Source of the DNA: Neobacillus sp. OS1-2
GTDB lineage: Bacteria; Bacillota; Bacilli; Bacillales; Cytobacillaceae
DNA: 64,000 bases
Assembly (NCBI RefSeq): GCF_030915505.1
Contig: NZ_CP133265.1
Coordinates: 1,302,001 to 1,366,000, forward strand
Reading direction: 5' to 3'
The notes under the pieces were generated by a model. That model made no database searches, was not told the origin of the DNA, and worked only from the letters and a program-made list of their open reading frames with translations. Position 1 is the first letter of the stretch. Every line of letters starts with the position of its first letter. The translations under genes were made by a program, and so were the position numbers. Shown one piece after another: positions 53,602-61,828 of this stretch.

Positions 53602-53854
53602 GTATTTACCGATTGGTTCTGTTGTCCTCTTAGAAGGCGGCACTAAAAGGGTGATGATCTACGGCCGCAAGCAACAGGAACTGAATACCAACAAAATTTG
53701 GGATTACATTGCCTGTCTTTACCCCGAAGGTAATATTAACGAACAATACATGTATTTATTTAATCATGACCAAATAGAAAAAATTTATTTTATTGGCTAT
53801 CAGGATGAAGAAGAGTTTGAATTTGTAAAGGAGAATTTGTCCGAAAACGATTAA
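53594..53854 (+). CDS. DUF4176-family protein
   Basis: An 86-residue soluble protein. Seen: LPIGSVVLLEGGTKRVMIYGR, then IWDYIACLYPEGNI and LFNHDQIEKIYFIGYQDEEE, which is the DUF4176 pattern. Members of this family are recurrent in LXG/type VII effector loci. The frame opens at 53555, but ATG 53594 is preferred since it follows AAAGGA and gives the normal length; it overlaps the preceding stop. Last gene of the cassette. Confidence 0.85.
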   Translation: MDKYLPIGSVVLLEGGTKRVMIYGRKQQELNTNKIWDYIACLYPEGNINEQYMYLFNHDQIEKIYFIGYQDEEEFEFVKENLSEND

Positions 53855-53865
53855 ATAGGAATTTG

Positions 53866-53930
53866 AAAAAATCCCCATTGGGGCTGAATTTGCTCTTCGA
53901 ACGTCATAGGGCTTAGTCCCTCGGTCGCTC
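53866..53930 (-). other. S-box-derived fragment with a short hairpin
   Basis: Bases 53901-53930 match the S-box segment 50321-50350 at 29 of 30 positions, in the same orientation. The P1, P3 and P4 parts are missing. Nearby CCCC-att-GGGG (53873-53883) is followed on the minus strand by a T-run. No minus-strand gene lies downstream, so it cannot control one; it reads as a riboswitch relic or duplicated end. Confidence 0.7.
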
Positions 53931-54083
53931 CCAATCGTCTCTGCCCCAAATTGGTGAAAAGCAGCGAATGACTAAGATAACAAGGGGGATTTTCGCTTAT
54001 ATGAAATGATGTTGTCGTTTTCAATTCAATTGTTTCCGTCTTCACCGATATTGTGTCAATGCCCCGACTTCCTCATAAAGAAA

Positions 54084-54106
54084 AGCAAAGGATTCAATCC
54101 TTTGCT
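54084..54106. terminator. Terminator of the AmiS/UreI-like gene
   Basis: AGCAAAGGATT (54084-54094) and AATCCTTTGCT (54096-54106) form an 11-base perfect stem around one base; minus-strand T-run follows. Confidence 0.8.
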
Positions 54107-54107
54107 C

Positions 54108-54740
54108 CTAAGCGGCTGATATCTCTTTCACTTCAGGTTCCTTCTTGAAGGCAATTTTCTTTTTAAATAGGCTGGCAGCAACAAATGAGAGGAGTGAAAG
54201 AATTAAAACGTACGTCCAGATTCGGGCCATAGATGGCGTATTCCATACACCTAAAAAGTAAAGCAGCGCGGGGATCGTTAGTGTGACCCATGACTGCACG
54301 AAGGCAACGATTCCGAGATAAGAATCAATTTTCTTTTTCAGCGCATTTGATAAAAAGAAGAGAAACCACAAAAATGACCACATTCCCCATGTTAAGGCAC
54401 TCACTACATCATGAAAGTGGACAATTGAAGTTATGGTGTAAACGACTGCAATAATGGCAACCCATAAGCAGAACCAACCGAGACCATTGCCCTCGAATCC
54501 CTTCAATGCAGTGGTTCCTACATATAAGTAAGTCAAGCCAAATAAGAAAATGGCCGCATCATTATAAAGTTCCCAATTAGTTTGATCCGAAACCATGAGT
54601 AAATAAAATGGAATAATAACTTGAATACTTCCTACGAAAATATTAAAAACGCCAACACTCTTCCCATCTGCCTTCCCTAACAACATAAGACTGTTTAAAA
54701 ATAAGACAGCACCCGATAGAAATAAACCCACATAGCTCAC
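54108..54740 (-). CDS. AmiS/UreI-family membrane protein
   Basis: A 210-residue membrane protein with about six or seven helices. Seen: VGLFLSGAVLFLNSLMLLGKADGKSVGVFN at the N-terminus and a central histidine-containing loop (IVHFHDVVSALTWG), as in UreI/AmiS channels for urea or short amides. GTG 54740 is preferred: AAGGAG lies 9 bases upstream, and the longer frame to 54815 would be translated from a hairpin leader. No amidase or urease genes are adjacent. The transported molecule is therefore unknown. Confidence 0.8.
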   Translation of the reverse strand: MSYVGLFLSGAVLFLNSLMLLGKADGKSVGVFNIFVGSIQVIIPFYLLMVSDQTNWELYNDAAIFLFGLTYLYVGTTALKGFEGNGLGWFCLWVAIIAVVYTITSIVHFHDVVSALTWGMWSFLWFLFFLSNALKKKIDSYLGIVAFVQSWVTLTIPALLYFLGVWNTPSMARIWTYVLILSLLSFVAASLFKKKIAFKKEPEVKEISAA

Positions 54741-54756
54741 TGCATTCCACTCCTTT

Positions 54757-54805
54757 AAAAAAGGAAAAGGCAGTTTCTCTTCTTGATGAAGAAAAGAAAT
54801 TGCCC
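54757..54805 (-). promoter_or_regulatory. Leader hairpin resembling an attenuator before the AmiS/UreI-like gene
   Basis: On the minus strand GGGCAATTTCT... (from about 54805) pairs with ...AGAAACTGCC (to 54769) through roughly 15 pairs including a wobble, followed by TTTTCCTTTTTT and then the ribosome site. It is a terminator placed in the 5' leader. No known riboswitch core was recognised upstream of it. Confidence 0.55.
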
Positions 54806-54974
54806 TTTCAAACAAAATTTTATCATAATAGTGATCATCAAATCTTTATATTTCATTTTTCAAAGTAACTATAGCACACGTCATGAACATATGTTAAGCC
54901 AGATTTGAAAAAATGTAAAATTAACTTATTTCCATTATCTCCATAATCGTCCTATAAGCGTTAAGAACCAAAAA

Positions 54975-55017
54975 GGTGCCAGGCCCCACCCATTTTAACT
55001 GGATGGAGCCTGACACT
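54975..55017 (-). terminator. Terminator from a degenerate GGTGCC repeat
   Basis: GGTGCCAGGC (54975-54984) pairs with GCCTGACACT (55008-55017). On the minus strand it ends in CCTTTTTGG. It is a diverged relative of the GGTGCCTGACACC palindrome used as a stop for the small membrane-protein gene. Confidence 0.65.
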
Positions 55018-55034
55018 TGTGGTCGTCCCCTACT

Positions 55035-55259
55035 TTATTCATTTTTATAAAAACGTTCACCTGTATCAGGGTTATAATATACTCTGGTTTTTTCACCCGT
55101 TACGGGGTCAATATTTATTTCCTCTGTCGATTGGAATCCATCCGGAACTTTTATACCATGATTTCGGTTAAACCGTTTGTCGTAAATAAAGTAGCCAAGG
55201 AGGATGCAAAAGATAACGATAATTATTTCTATGGCATAGAAACTAATGACGAACTTCAT
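55035..55259 (-). CDS. Small membrane protein, translationally coupled to the YbjQ-like gene
   Basis: A 74-residue protein with one N-terminal helix (IIIVIFCILLGYFIYDKRF) and a polar C-terminal part with repeats of the type DPVTGEKTRVYYNPDTGERFY. The start ATG shares one base with the preceding stop (TAATG). GGAGGCAAT precedes it. Not recognised further. The tail looks like a short beta-hairpin. Confidence 0.75.
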   Translation of the reverse strand: MKFVISFYAIEIIIVIFCILLGYFIYDKRFNRNHGIKVPDGFQSTEEINIDPVTGEKTRVYYNPDTGERFYKNE

Positions 55260-55579
55260 TAAATTGCCTCCACAATAACAGCCGTTCCATATGCCACAAT
55301 TTCACTCATATTTTTGCCGATTTCACCAGAATCAAATCTCATCATCACTATCGCATTTGCACCCATTTGGTTGGCATTTTTAATCATACGGTCCAAGGCT
55401 TCTTTTCTTGAATCTTCAAGCATCGCTGTATACTGCTTGATTTCTCCGCCTACTAGCGATTTTAAACCTGCCATAATATCGCCGCCAATCCCTCTGCTTC
55501 TAACAATCAGTCCGAATACAGGTCCTTTTATTTCTACAACTTTGTAGCCTTCAACTTTTTCAGTGGTAACCACTAACAC
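55259..55579 (-). CDS. YbjQ/UPF0145 (DUF74) family protein
   Basis: A 106-residue protein. Seen: GYKVVEIKGPVFGLIVRSRGIGGDIMAGLKSLVGGEIKQYT, then REALDRMIKNANQMGANAIVMMRFDS and VAYGTAVIVE, the full UPF0145 pattern. The fold is related to heavy-metal-binding domains but the function is unknown. GTG 55579 after GGAGGTG is the start. It is the first of a two-gene unit. Confidence 0.85.
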   Translation of the reverse strand: MLVVTTEKVEGYKVVEIKGPVFGLIVRSRGIGGDIMAGLKSLVGGEIKQYTAMLEDSRKEALDRMIKNANQMGANAIVMMRFDSGEIGKNMSEIVAYGTAVIVEAI

Positions 55580-55652
55580 AATAATCACCTCCATCATTAT
55601 ATTTTTGGTTGTGTTCAATTCCTATTCATCATCAAAACAGTGCAGAAAGTCG

Positions 55653-56291
55653 CTAGATTTCTTTAGAAGAAACAGGTAAAAATAGTTTAATTCCCCGTTT
55701 ATTAAAGGGTAGGATTTTAAGATCTGCCAGCAAATGACTGATGTAACCGGCTAGGCAGGTATAAAAGATACCACTAATTCCAAGCGATACCTCTAATTTG
55801 GATGCGATAATCCCAAAGAAGATGACTCCCAATAGCGAATGGGTATAGCTGCGGTGCGATACAAAGGACGCAATTAAAATATAAATTCCAAGTAGGATCA
55901 ACCATAGTTCTTGTAAGGAGACGCCCCCCGCAAGTACACCAATTCCCGTGATTGTTAACATATGCTTTTGCTTGATTTTCGAGGCTACTCCTATAATTGC
56001 CAATCCAATGCCTACCCCAACCCATTTTTCTGTCGCTCCACCCTCAAAAAAACTATAAAAGATCATAAGAGCCCCAATTAGCTGAGCAGCCGTCCGAATT
56101 ACCTTATGTGATAAAGTGATTTTGCCGCGAAGACTCCCATCAATGTCAAGATCAGGGATTAAAGCAGATATTCCTCCTAATCCGACTAATAAGAGGGTGG
56201 TTGAGGGAGTAGATTGAAACTGGTTGGCAACGATAAATCCCGCAGCTGCTCCAATTGCCGCATGTGCTGTACCATTCAATTGTATGTTCAC
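55653..56291 (-). CDS. YdjM-like membrane-bound metal-dependent hydrolase
   Basis: A 212-residue membrane protein of the YdjM/LexA-binding group (PF04307-like). Seen: HAAIGAAAGF near the start, ALIPDLDIDGSLRG, HRSYTHSLLG and a late HLLADL, where the histidines and aspartates form the supposed metal site, with hydrophobic helices between. Biochemical role is unknown. Monocistronic. Confidence 0.82.
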   Translation of the reverse strand: MNIQLNGTAHAAIGAAAGFIVANQFQSTPSTTLLLVGLGGISALIPDLDIDGSLRGKITLSHKVIRTAAQLIGALMIFYSFFEGGATEKWVGVGIGLAIIGVASKIKQKHMLTITGIGVLAGGVSLQELWLILLGIYILIASFVSHRSYTHSLLGVIFFGIIASKLEVSLGISGIFYTCLAGYISHLLADLKILPFNKRGIKLFLPVSSKEI

Positions 56292-56614
56292 CTCTAAATA
56301 AAATTGTTGTGGTTATTTCATAAAAACACCACACTATATTTAGTTTACACCAAAACATTTGTTCTGTTTAGAGGGAATTTACGTTTGGAATGGATGCAAG
56401 CAAAAAAGGACCAATATTTCCACTCCAGCTGTTAAGCAAAATTTGTTACTCCTCTGCTTGATTTAGTCTCGAATAACTACTAATTTTCTACAAACAAGTC
56501 CGAAATCCTTCAAAATCTCCCAGGAAATCTTCGGCTTTCGACTAATTGAAAAAACGCTGTCGGATAAAAGCCGGCAGCGCATCTTCTTGTTATAATAATC
56601 AAATTTCCAGCAAA
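56292..56614. other. Gap with a repeat and a terminator
   Basis: No gene is seen. A ~59-base segment (56484-56542) is repeated with some changes at 61829-61888. A terminator for the ABC operon is at 56555-56579: CGCTG-t-CGG pairs with CCG-g-CAGCG and the minus strand continues TTTTTT. Confidence 0.7.
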
Positions 56615-57760
56615 TCAGACAAAATTCTGTGTGGTATTATTTCTGCTGAATTTGTAGACGGCAATTAAGAAGAAGGCAGCCGCAAAGGCAATGAGAATCA
56701 GCAGATGTAAAGATAACTCGCTAAACGAATGGCCTTCCTGCAGTTTGGTTAAGGTATCAAGTGTCCATCGCTGCGGTAGGAAGTTGGCTATTTTTTGCAG
56801 TGAAGTTGGCATTACTTCCACAGGCCAGAAGCATCCGGAAAGCATCACAGTTGGTGTGATAATTAAGTTTTGCAGGGCACTTGCGGCACTGCGGCTGTTT
56901 GAAAGCGAGATCATGACGAGCGATAGCCCGACGGCAATCAAGGAAAACAGGAACATGACGACTGCCGCTTCCCAATAAGCCATATTCAGGCCAATATGAA
57001 AGACGATTTTCATGACAGTTAATGTAATCACAACTTGAATGCACATTACAATCATGTTCACCAGCACATTCGCCAGTAAAAATTTTCTAGCATTAATCGG
57101 TGTCGATAATAACCGAAAATAGGTGCGTTTTTCTTTTTCCAGCAATATGATCTCGGACAGATTGGTTGCTGACATCAGCATGATCATGATTAAAAAACCA
57201 ATCGTTTGATTTGTCATGTTCTTATTTTTCGATGTATCCGCTAATGAATGTGTCTCGAGCTTAAAGGCCGATTGCTGGTAGTCCTGAACCATTTGCCGAA
57301 AAGTTTGTTGATTTCCATCTGCCGCACGGCTAATCGTCGAGATATTTTCGATATATTGATATAAATAGGATTTTACGAATCCTGTAACTTGAGCACCTTT
57401 GATGGAGGTAATTTGGATATGGTCAGGGCTTCCCGCCAAGACACTGTCCGAATACCCCTTTTCAAAGGTAATGACGCTGTCGAGCTTACCGGAGACAATT
57501 TCTTTCTGAACGTTCCCGGCTTTCATTTCCGTCATCTTCACATTCTCTAACCCTGCTAAAAACTGGATCGTATCTGTGGTAATCTCACTTTTATCCTGGT
57601 TGACTACGCCGACATGCAGGAGCATTTTTTGATCACCGCCATAGACGAGCAGCGAAATAAAAATTCCGATTAATGGCATAAATAGATACATAATAATGTT
57701 TTTCTTTTTTCGAAACGTACCTTGTAATGTGTTTTGGATAAGCCAGAGGATATCCTTCAT
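56615..57760 (-). CDS. ABC-2 type exporter permease (LnrN-like)
   Basis: A 381-residue permease of the ABC-2 type. Seen: N-terminal helix (IMYLFMPLIGIFISLLVYG), a long extracellular loop to about residue 165, then five helices including FLIMIMLMSATNLSEII and IITPTVMLSGCFWPVEVMP. Its start overlaps the preceding stop by one base. With the second permease and the ATPase it forms an exporter like LnrLMN of B. subtilis, which removes linearmycins; the true substrate is not shown. Confidence 0.82.
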   Translation of the reverse strand: MKDILWLIQNTLQGTFRKKKNIIMYLFMPLIGIFISLLVYGGDQKMLLHVGVVNQDKSEITTDTIQFLAGLENVKMTEMKAGNVQKEIVSGKLDSVITFEKGYSDSVLAGSPDHIQITSIKGAQVTGFVKSYLYQYIENISTISRAADGNQQTFRQMVQDYQQSAFKLETHSLADTSKNKNMTNQTIGFLIMIMLMSATNLSEIILLEKEKRTYFRLLSTPINARKFLLANVLVNMIVMCIQVVITLTVMKIVFHIGLNMAYWEAAVVMFLFSLIAVGLSLVMISLSNSRSAASALQNLIITPTVMLSGCFWPVEVMPTSLQKIANFLPQRWTLDTLTKLQEGHSFSELSLHLLILIAFAAAFFLIAVYKFSRNNTTQNFV

Positions 57761-58872
57761 TATAACCCCTCCCTCCTTTGCAGTGAGATGATTGCCACTA
57801 GTAACAATAAGAATGATCCAATCAGATTGATACCGATCGCCGGAATGGCGGCAGCAAAGTCATTTGCATAAATGATTTTCGTTATAGCTGTATTCATCCA
57901 AGTTAACGGTGAAAGGTCGGTAATGAGCTTAAAAATTCCCTCGGGATTTTCAATTTTAAAATAGGCCCCGCCAAAAAAGGATGATAGCTGCACAAATAAC
58001 ATAATGATGACTTGAGGTGCCCCACTTGTTTTCGCTAGGAAACTAAGACCGATTCCGATACTAACCGCAAGCACCACCTCAGAAAGCAGCACTAGAAATA
58101 CCAGCCCCAGATGGTTCCCCCAGTTGGCCTTGAAAAATAGTTTGCTAAACAGAATGACTAATATGACACACAACCCATTACTAATGAGACTCCCTAACAC
58201 TTTTCCGATAAAGATTTCGCTTTTCCTTACTGGTGCGGCAATCAGACGATCGGCTGTCTTTCTAACGCGCTCACCAACAATTAACGAGCTCGCTGACATC
58301 GCTCCGTACAGAACAATCATCGTCGTAATGGCAATCGCATAATAATCCAACGACCCCGGCTTCTTTTCGGGATTTAGAGAGGTCTCCTTAATAAAATTTG
58401 CCTGGGTTCCACTCGTAAAGGCCTCCTCCAATTTATCAGGAGCAGTCTTCCTAATTTCAAAAGCAATATTGAATTTATCAACATAGGCAGTGAGCATGCC
58501 TTGGAGGATATTCGCGTTAATACTATTTCCATTGTTGATATACAACTGTACACCTTTATCACTCACTTCTATATATCCATCATAGGTATCTTGCTTCACT
58601 TCTTTTTTTCCGTCCATATTATCGGCGGCTTTCTTGAAATGAATCCCAGATGCTTCAGCGCCAGCCCTAAACTGCTGAAAGCTTCCTTCTTGTGTCGTAT
58701 CTTTATATAAAACGTGGAGATCATCCACAGGAAGACTGCTTGTAAACGTGTTCGACAAGGCCGTTCCAAGAACAAGTATTAAGAGAATCGGAAAGGCTAA
58801 CATAAAAAACAAGGTTCTTCTATCCCGGAAGTCTGATTTGATCCCCTTCCAGGCGATATGAAGTATATTCAA
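57760..58872 (-). CDS. ABC-2 type exporter permease (LnrM-like)
   Basis: A 370-residue ABC-2 permease. Seen: FFMLAFPILLILVLGTALSNTFTS at the start, a large external loop (about residues 45-165), VLYGAMSASSLIVGERVRKTADRLIAAPV, and later helices with LSFLAKTSGAPQVIIMLFVQL. It is 12 bases after the ATPase gene. It forms the channel with the LnrN-like partner. Confidence 0.82.
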   Translation of the reverse strand: MNILHIAWKGIKSDFRDRRTLFFMLAFPILLILVLGTALSNTFTSSLPVDDLHVLYKDTTQEGSFQQFRAGAEASGIHFKKAADNMDGKKEVKQDTYDGYIEVSDKGVQLYINNGNSINANILQGMLTAYVDKFNIAFEIRKTAPDKLEEAFTSGTQANFIKETSLNPEKKPGSLDYYAIAITTMIVLYGAMSASSLIVGERVRKTADRLIAAPVRKSEIFIGKVLGSLISNGLCVILVILFSKLFFKANWGNHLGLVFLVLLSEVVLAVSIGIGLSFLAKTSGAPQVIIMLFVQLSSFFGGAYFKIENPEGIFKLITDLSPLTWMNTAITKIIYANDFAAAIPAIGINLIGSFLLLLVAIISLQRREGL

Positions 58873-58884
58873 AGGTAATCCCCC

Positions 58885-59823
58885 TTATTGGTCCCGCAGA
58901 TTTCTTCCGGTTAAGGTTAAAAATACGGTCTCTAAATTCGGTGCTTTCTCTTGTAAGGCGCGTATTTCAATATGGCTGTTAATAAAGTGCTCAATGATTT
59001 TATTTAGATTATTAACACCTGTATCCGAGTTGATTTTTATAAAATTTTCATCCACGACAACGGCTTCTACACCTGGGATATCTTTAATCGACTGAAGATT
59101 TATATTTTCGGTCGATTTGACCTCAATCCATAAGTCTTTTGTATTGGTAATGATCGATTTCAGTTGTTCCTTCGTACCCTCGGCAATGATTTTTCCGTGA
59201 TCAATAATAGCGATCCGCGAACAGATCTCCTCCACTTCCTCCATATAATGGCTTGTATAAATGATGGTGCAGCCCATTTCATTTAACTTCCTAACGGATG
59301 CCAGGATGTAGTTCCGCGACTGCGGATCAATGCCCACCGTTGGTTCATCCATAATGATCAGCTTCGGCCGATGGGCGATGGCACAGGCAATATTTAAGCG
59401 GCGCTTCATCCCGCCGGAAAAACTTTTTGGGTAACTTTTATGTTTATCTTGAAGACCGACAAATTCTAACGCTTCCTCCACCCGATCATGTAGTTCCGCA
59501 CCGCGCAAACCGTATAGCCCCGCAAAGAATTTTACGTTTTCATAGGCCGTCATGTCCTCATAGATCGCCAAATCCTGTGGAACCATGCCAAGGTTCATTT
59601 TAGCAAAACGGCTGTGTTTGGCCGCGTTTTTCCCAAGAATACGAATGAGCCCATCATTGCTTCGCAACAGTCCGGCGATCATATTAATTGTTGTACTTTT
59701 ACCGGCACCATTTGCCCCAAGGAAACCAAAGATTTCCCCTTCGGCAACGGATAAGCTCATATTATCAACCGCAATAAAATCAGCGAATTTTTTTGTAACA
59801 TTTTTTATCTCTAATACGTTCAT
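58885..59823 (-). CDS. ABC exporter ATP-binding protein (LnrL-like)
   Basis: A 312-residue ATPase. Seen: Walker A GANGAGKST, MVPQDLAIYEDMTAYEN, signature SFSGGMKRRLNIACAI, Walker B LIIMDEPTVGIDPQ, H-loop in TSHYMEEVEEIC, and a C-terminal extension (about 215-312) common in lipid/antibiotic exporters. GAGGTG precedes ATG 59823. A terminator separates it from the kinase gene, so the ABC genes may have their own regulated promoter. Confidence 0.88.
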   Translation of the reverse strand: MNVLEIKNVTKKFADFIAVDNMSLSVAEGEIFGFLGANGAGKSTTINMIAGLLRSNDGLIRILGKNAAKHSRFAKMNLGMVPQDLAIYEDMTAYENVKFFAGLYGLRGAELHDRVEEALEFVGLQDKHKSYPKSFSGGMKRRLNIACAIAHRPKLIIMDEPTVGIDPQSRNYILASVRKLNEMGCTIIYTSHYMEEVEEICSRIAIIDHGKIIAEGTKEQLKSIITNTKDLWIEVKSTENINLQSIKDIPGVEAVVVDENFIKINSDTGVNNLNKIIEHFINSHIEIRALQEKAPNLETVFLTLTGRNLRDQ

Positions 59824-59865
59824 CTTTTCACCTCAAGGTCGTTAGTATAGTTCAAGTATAAAAAA

Positions 59866-59903
59866 AAGAATGAACCTGCATAAGTGCAATCGTTCATTCT
59901 TTT
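59866..59903 (-). terminator. Terminator between the kinase and ABC exporter genes
   Basis: Minus strand AAAAGAATGAAC (59903-59892) pairs with GTTCATTCTTTT (59877-59866), with an added T-run. It divides regulators from transporter. Confidence 0.75.
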
Positions 59904-59938
59904 CACATGAAGATATTCATATTGTCGATGTGGGATTC

Positions 59939-61045
59939 TCATATGGAGATGGGCAGGAGCGTGGTGACGGAGAAACCATGCGTACTGTCGACAATAATCT
60001 TCCCGTTGATTGCGGCAGTCCGCTCCTCCATCCCAATAAAGCCGAGCCCCTTCTTGATTGTCTTTGTTCCAGCGCCGTTATCCTTCACCTCGACCCTGAC
60101 CAGCTTGTTTAATACCTTTAAGTCGATTGAAACAACGGTAGCCTGGGAATATTTCATGGCATTCGTGAGTGCCTCAGTGACATTCTCATGAATAATTTTC
60201 CACTGGATCGGCGAAATAATTCCTAAATTTCCTTCATACGTTAGCACCGTTTTGATGGGTTGTTTGGTATTAAAGTCATCGATCATCAGCTTCAAGCGGT
60301 GAATCCCTACTTGTTCGGTTGGGGGCTTCATATTTTTCAGTGTCAAGCGGATATTTTCGATGCCATCCTTTGAGATATTGATCGCATTTTGCAGCAGCTC
60401 GGCTGCCTTAGGTGGATCAGTTTCGATAAGTCGTTTGGCGGCTTCCATTTGAAAAAGGGCCCCAGTCATCGAGTGGCCGATTTTATCATGAATCTCCTGT
60501 GAAATTCGATTTCGTTCCTCTAATTTGAAGGTATATTCCGACTGCCTAATGTACTCGGTATTTTCATTTACGTGTTTGGTTAATTTCTGCATTGCTTTTC
60601 GCATTGAATCGATCTGCGCTTCATCCTTCACCAGCATCTTATTAAAGCTTGCGGTGACAGAATAGAGCATAAAGCAAAAGATGGCCACTAATCCGTACAA
60701 CGGCTGAAACGATTCTTGTATATAAAGAATCGGGGCGATGGAAAGAAGCAGAACCGGTATTTTTTTTTCAAAAAATCCTGAGGCTAATTCTACTATCGAT
60801 AATGGCAATGAGATACTAAATATTGGATGAACCATCAGACAGGCTACAATAGAAACGCCTATTGAGATAACGAGCAGAATTCGTTTGACAGTGGGTTGAT
60901 TAAATAGATAAAGCGTGATATTGACACAGAAATAGCCAAGAAAGGTAAGAACCACTAAGGCGAAATGATCAATCTCCACCCGAACAAAATAAAAAGCAAG
61001 ATAAAGTAAGAGTACTAGCTTTGTGCTAATCATCCAAAACTCCAT
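59939..61045 (-). CDS. Sensor histidine kinase, NarL-partner type (LnrJ-like)
   Basis: A 368-residue membrane kinase with about five or six N-terminal helices (to about residue 145), a HisKA_3 domain with phosphoaccepting His186 in RNRISQEIHDKIGHSMTGAL, and a HATPase region with EALTNAMKYSQA and EVKDNGAGTKTIKKGLGFIGMEER. It begins 1 base after the regulator gene. In B. subtilis LnrJ senses polyene linearmycins at the membrane; a similar lytic or lipid-like inducer is likely here. Confidence 0.88.
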   Translation of the reverse strand: MEFWMISTKLVLLLYLAFYFVRVEIDHFALVVLTFLGYFCVNITLYLFNQPTVKRILLVISIGVSIVACLMVHPIFSISLPLSIVELASGFFEKKIPVLLLSIAPILYIQESFQPLYGLVAIFCFMLYSVTASFNKMLVKDEAQIDSMRKAMQKLTKHVNENTEYIRQSEYTFKLEERNRISQEIHDKIGHSMTGALFQMEAAKRLIETDPPKAAELLQNAINISKDGIENIRLTLKNMKPPTEQVGIHRLKLMIDDFNTKQPIKTVLTYEGNLGIISPIQWKIIHENVTEALTNAMKYSQATVVSIDLKVLNKLVRVEVKDNGAGTKTIKKGLGFIGMEERTAAINGKIIVDSTHGFSVTTLLPISI

Positions 61046-61046
61046 C

Positions 61047-61685
61047 TTATTCCACTTTCCCCTTCAGGTAGAAGATCGCGATCTGGGTGCGGTGCTCAAG
61101 CCCAGTCTTATTTAAGATGGAAGTAATATAATTGGCCACCGTCCCTTCGGAAATAAACAATTGTTTCGATATCGCTTTATTGGAGAACCCCTTTGCAATC
61201 AGAGACATGATGTCTCGTTCTCTTTCGGTAAATTGGCTGAGGTCCATTTGCGTCTCTGCTGCCTTTTTTTCCGTAAGATTCGACTTTATTTTTTCTAAAA
61301 TCACATCCTGAATGATGCTGTTTCCGTTATAAACACTCTTTATGGCATCACGAATTTGTTCAGGGTCATTATTTTTCAATAAATAGCCCTTCGCCCCGTT
61401 TTTGATCGCATCGAGAATATATTCATCATCATCAAAGGTGGTCAAGATGAGGGGCTTTGTGCTGGTTTGCTCGGTAATCAATTTCGTAGCCTCAACCCCA
61501 TTCATATTGGGCATGCGTACATCCAGCAGGGCTACATCGACTGAATTTTTCAAGCAATAGTCAACTGCCTCTTTTCCATCATTCACCGTATCAAGTACGT
61601 CAAACTCTGCATATGTATGGAGGATAATTTTCAAACCTTCGCGAATAAAGGAGTTGTCATCCGCAATAATGACCTTTATTTTCAT
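61047..61685 (-). CDS. NarL/LuxR-type response regulator (LnrK-like)
   Basis: A 212-residue regulator. Seen: receiver with ADDNSFIREGLKI and phosphoacceptor Asp55 in ALLDVRMPNMNG, then the C-terminal LuxR helix-turn-helix LTERERDIMSLIAKGFSNKAISKQLFISEGTVANYITSIL. It is the first gene of the unit and probably activates the ABC exporter. In B. subtilis the kinase gene comes first; here the order is regulator, then kinase. Confidence 0.9.
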   Translation of the reverse strand: MKIKVIIADDNSFIREGLKIILHTYAEFDVLDTVNDGKEAVDYCLKNSVDVALLDVRMPNMNGVEATKLITEQTSTKPLILTTFDDDEYILDAIKNGAKGYLLKNNDPEQIRDAIKSVYNGNSIIQDVILEKIKSNLTEKKAAETQMDLSQFTERERDIMSLIAKGFSNKAISKQLFISEGTVANYITSILNKTGLEHRTQIAIFYLKGKVE

Positions 61686-61828
61686 ATGTCCCTAACCCCC
61701 TTCCTCATTTTCACTGCTTTACCCGCTATTATAGCAAGAAAAAGGGCTGTCAGCATCATCCTACTAATCATCTATCCAGATTCTTTGTATATCGACAATT
61801 TGGGAAATGACTGTATCAAAAAATTTTA

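Noticed and set aside
53866..53930. A second working SAM riboswitch
   Set aside because: Only 30 bases of the aptamer are retained, the P1 and SAM-pocket parts are missing, and no gene lies downstream on that strand.
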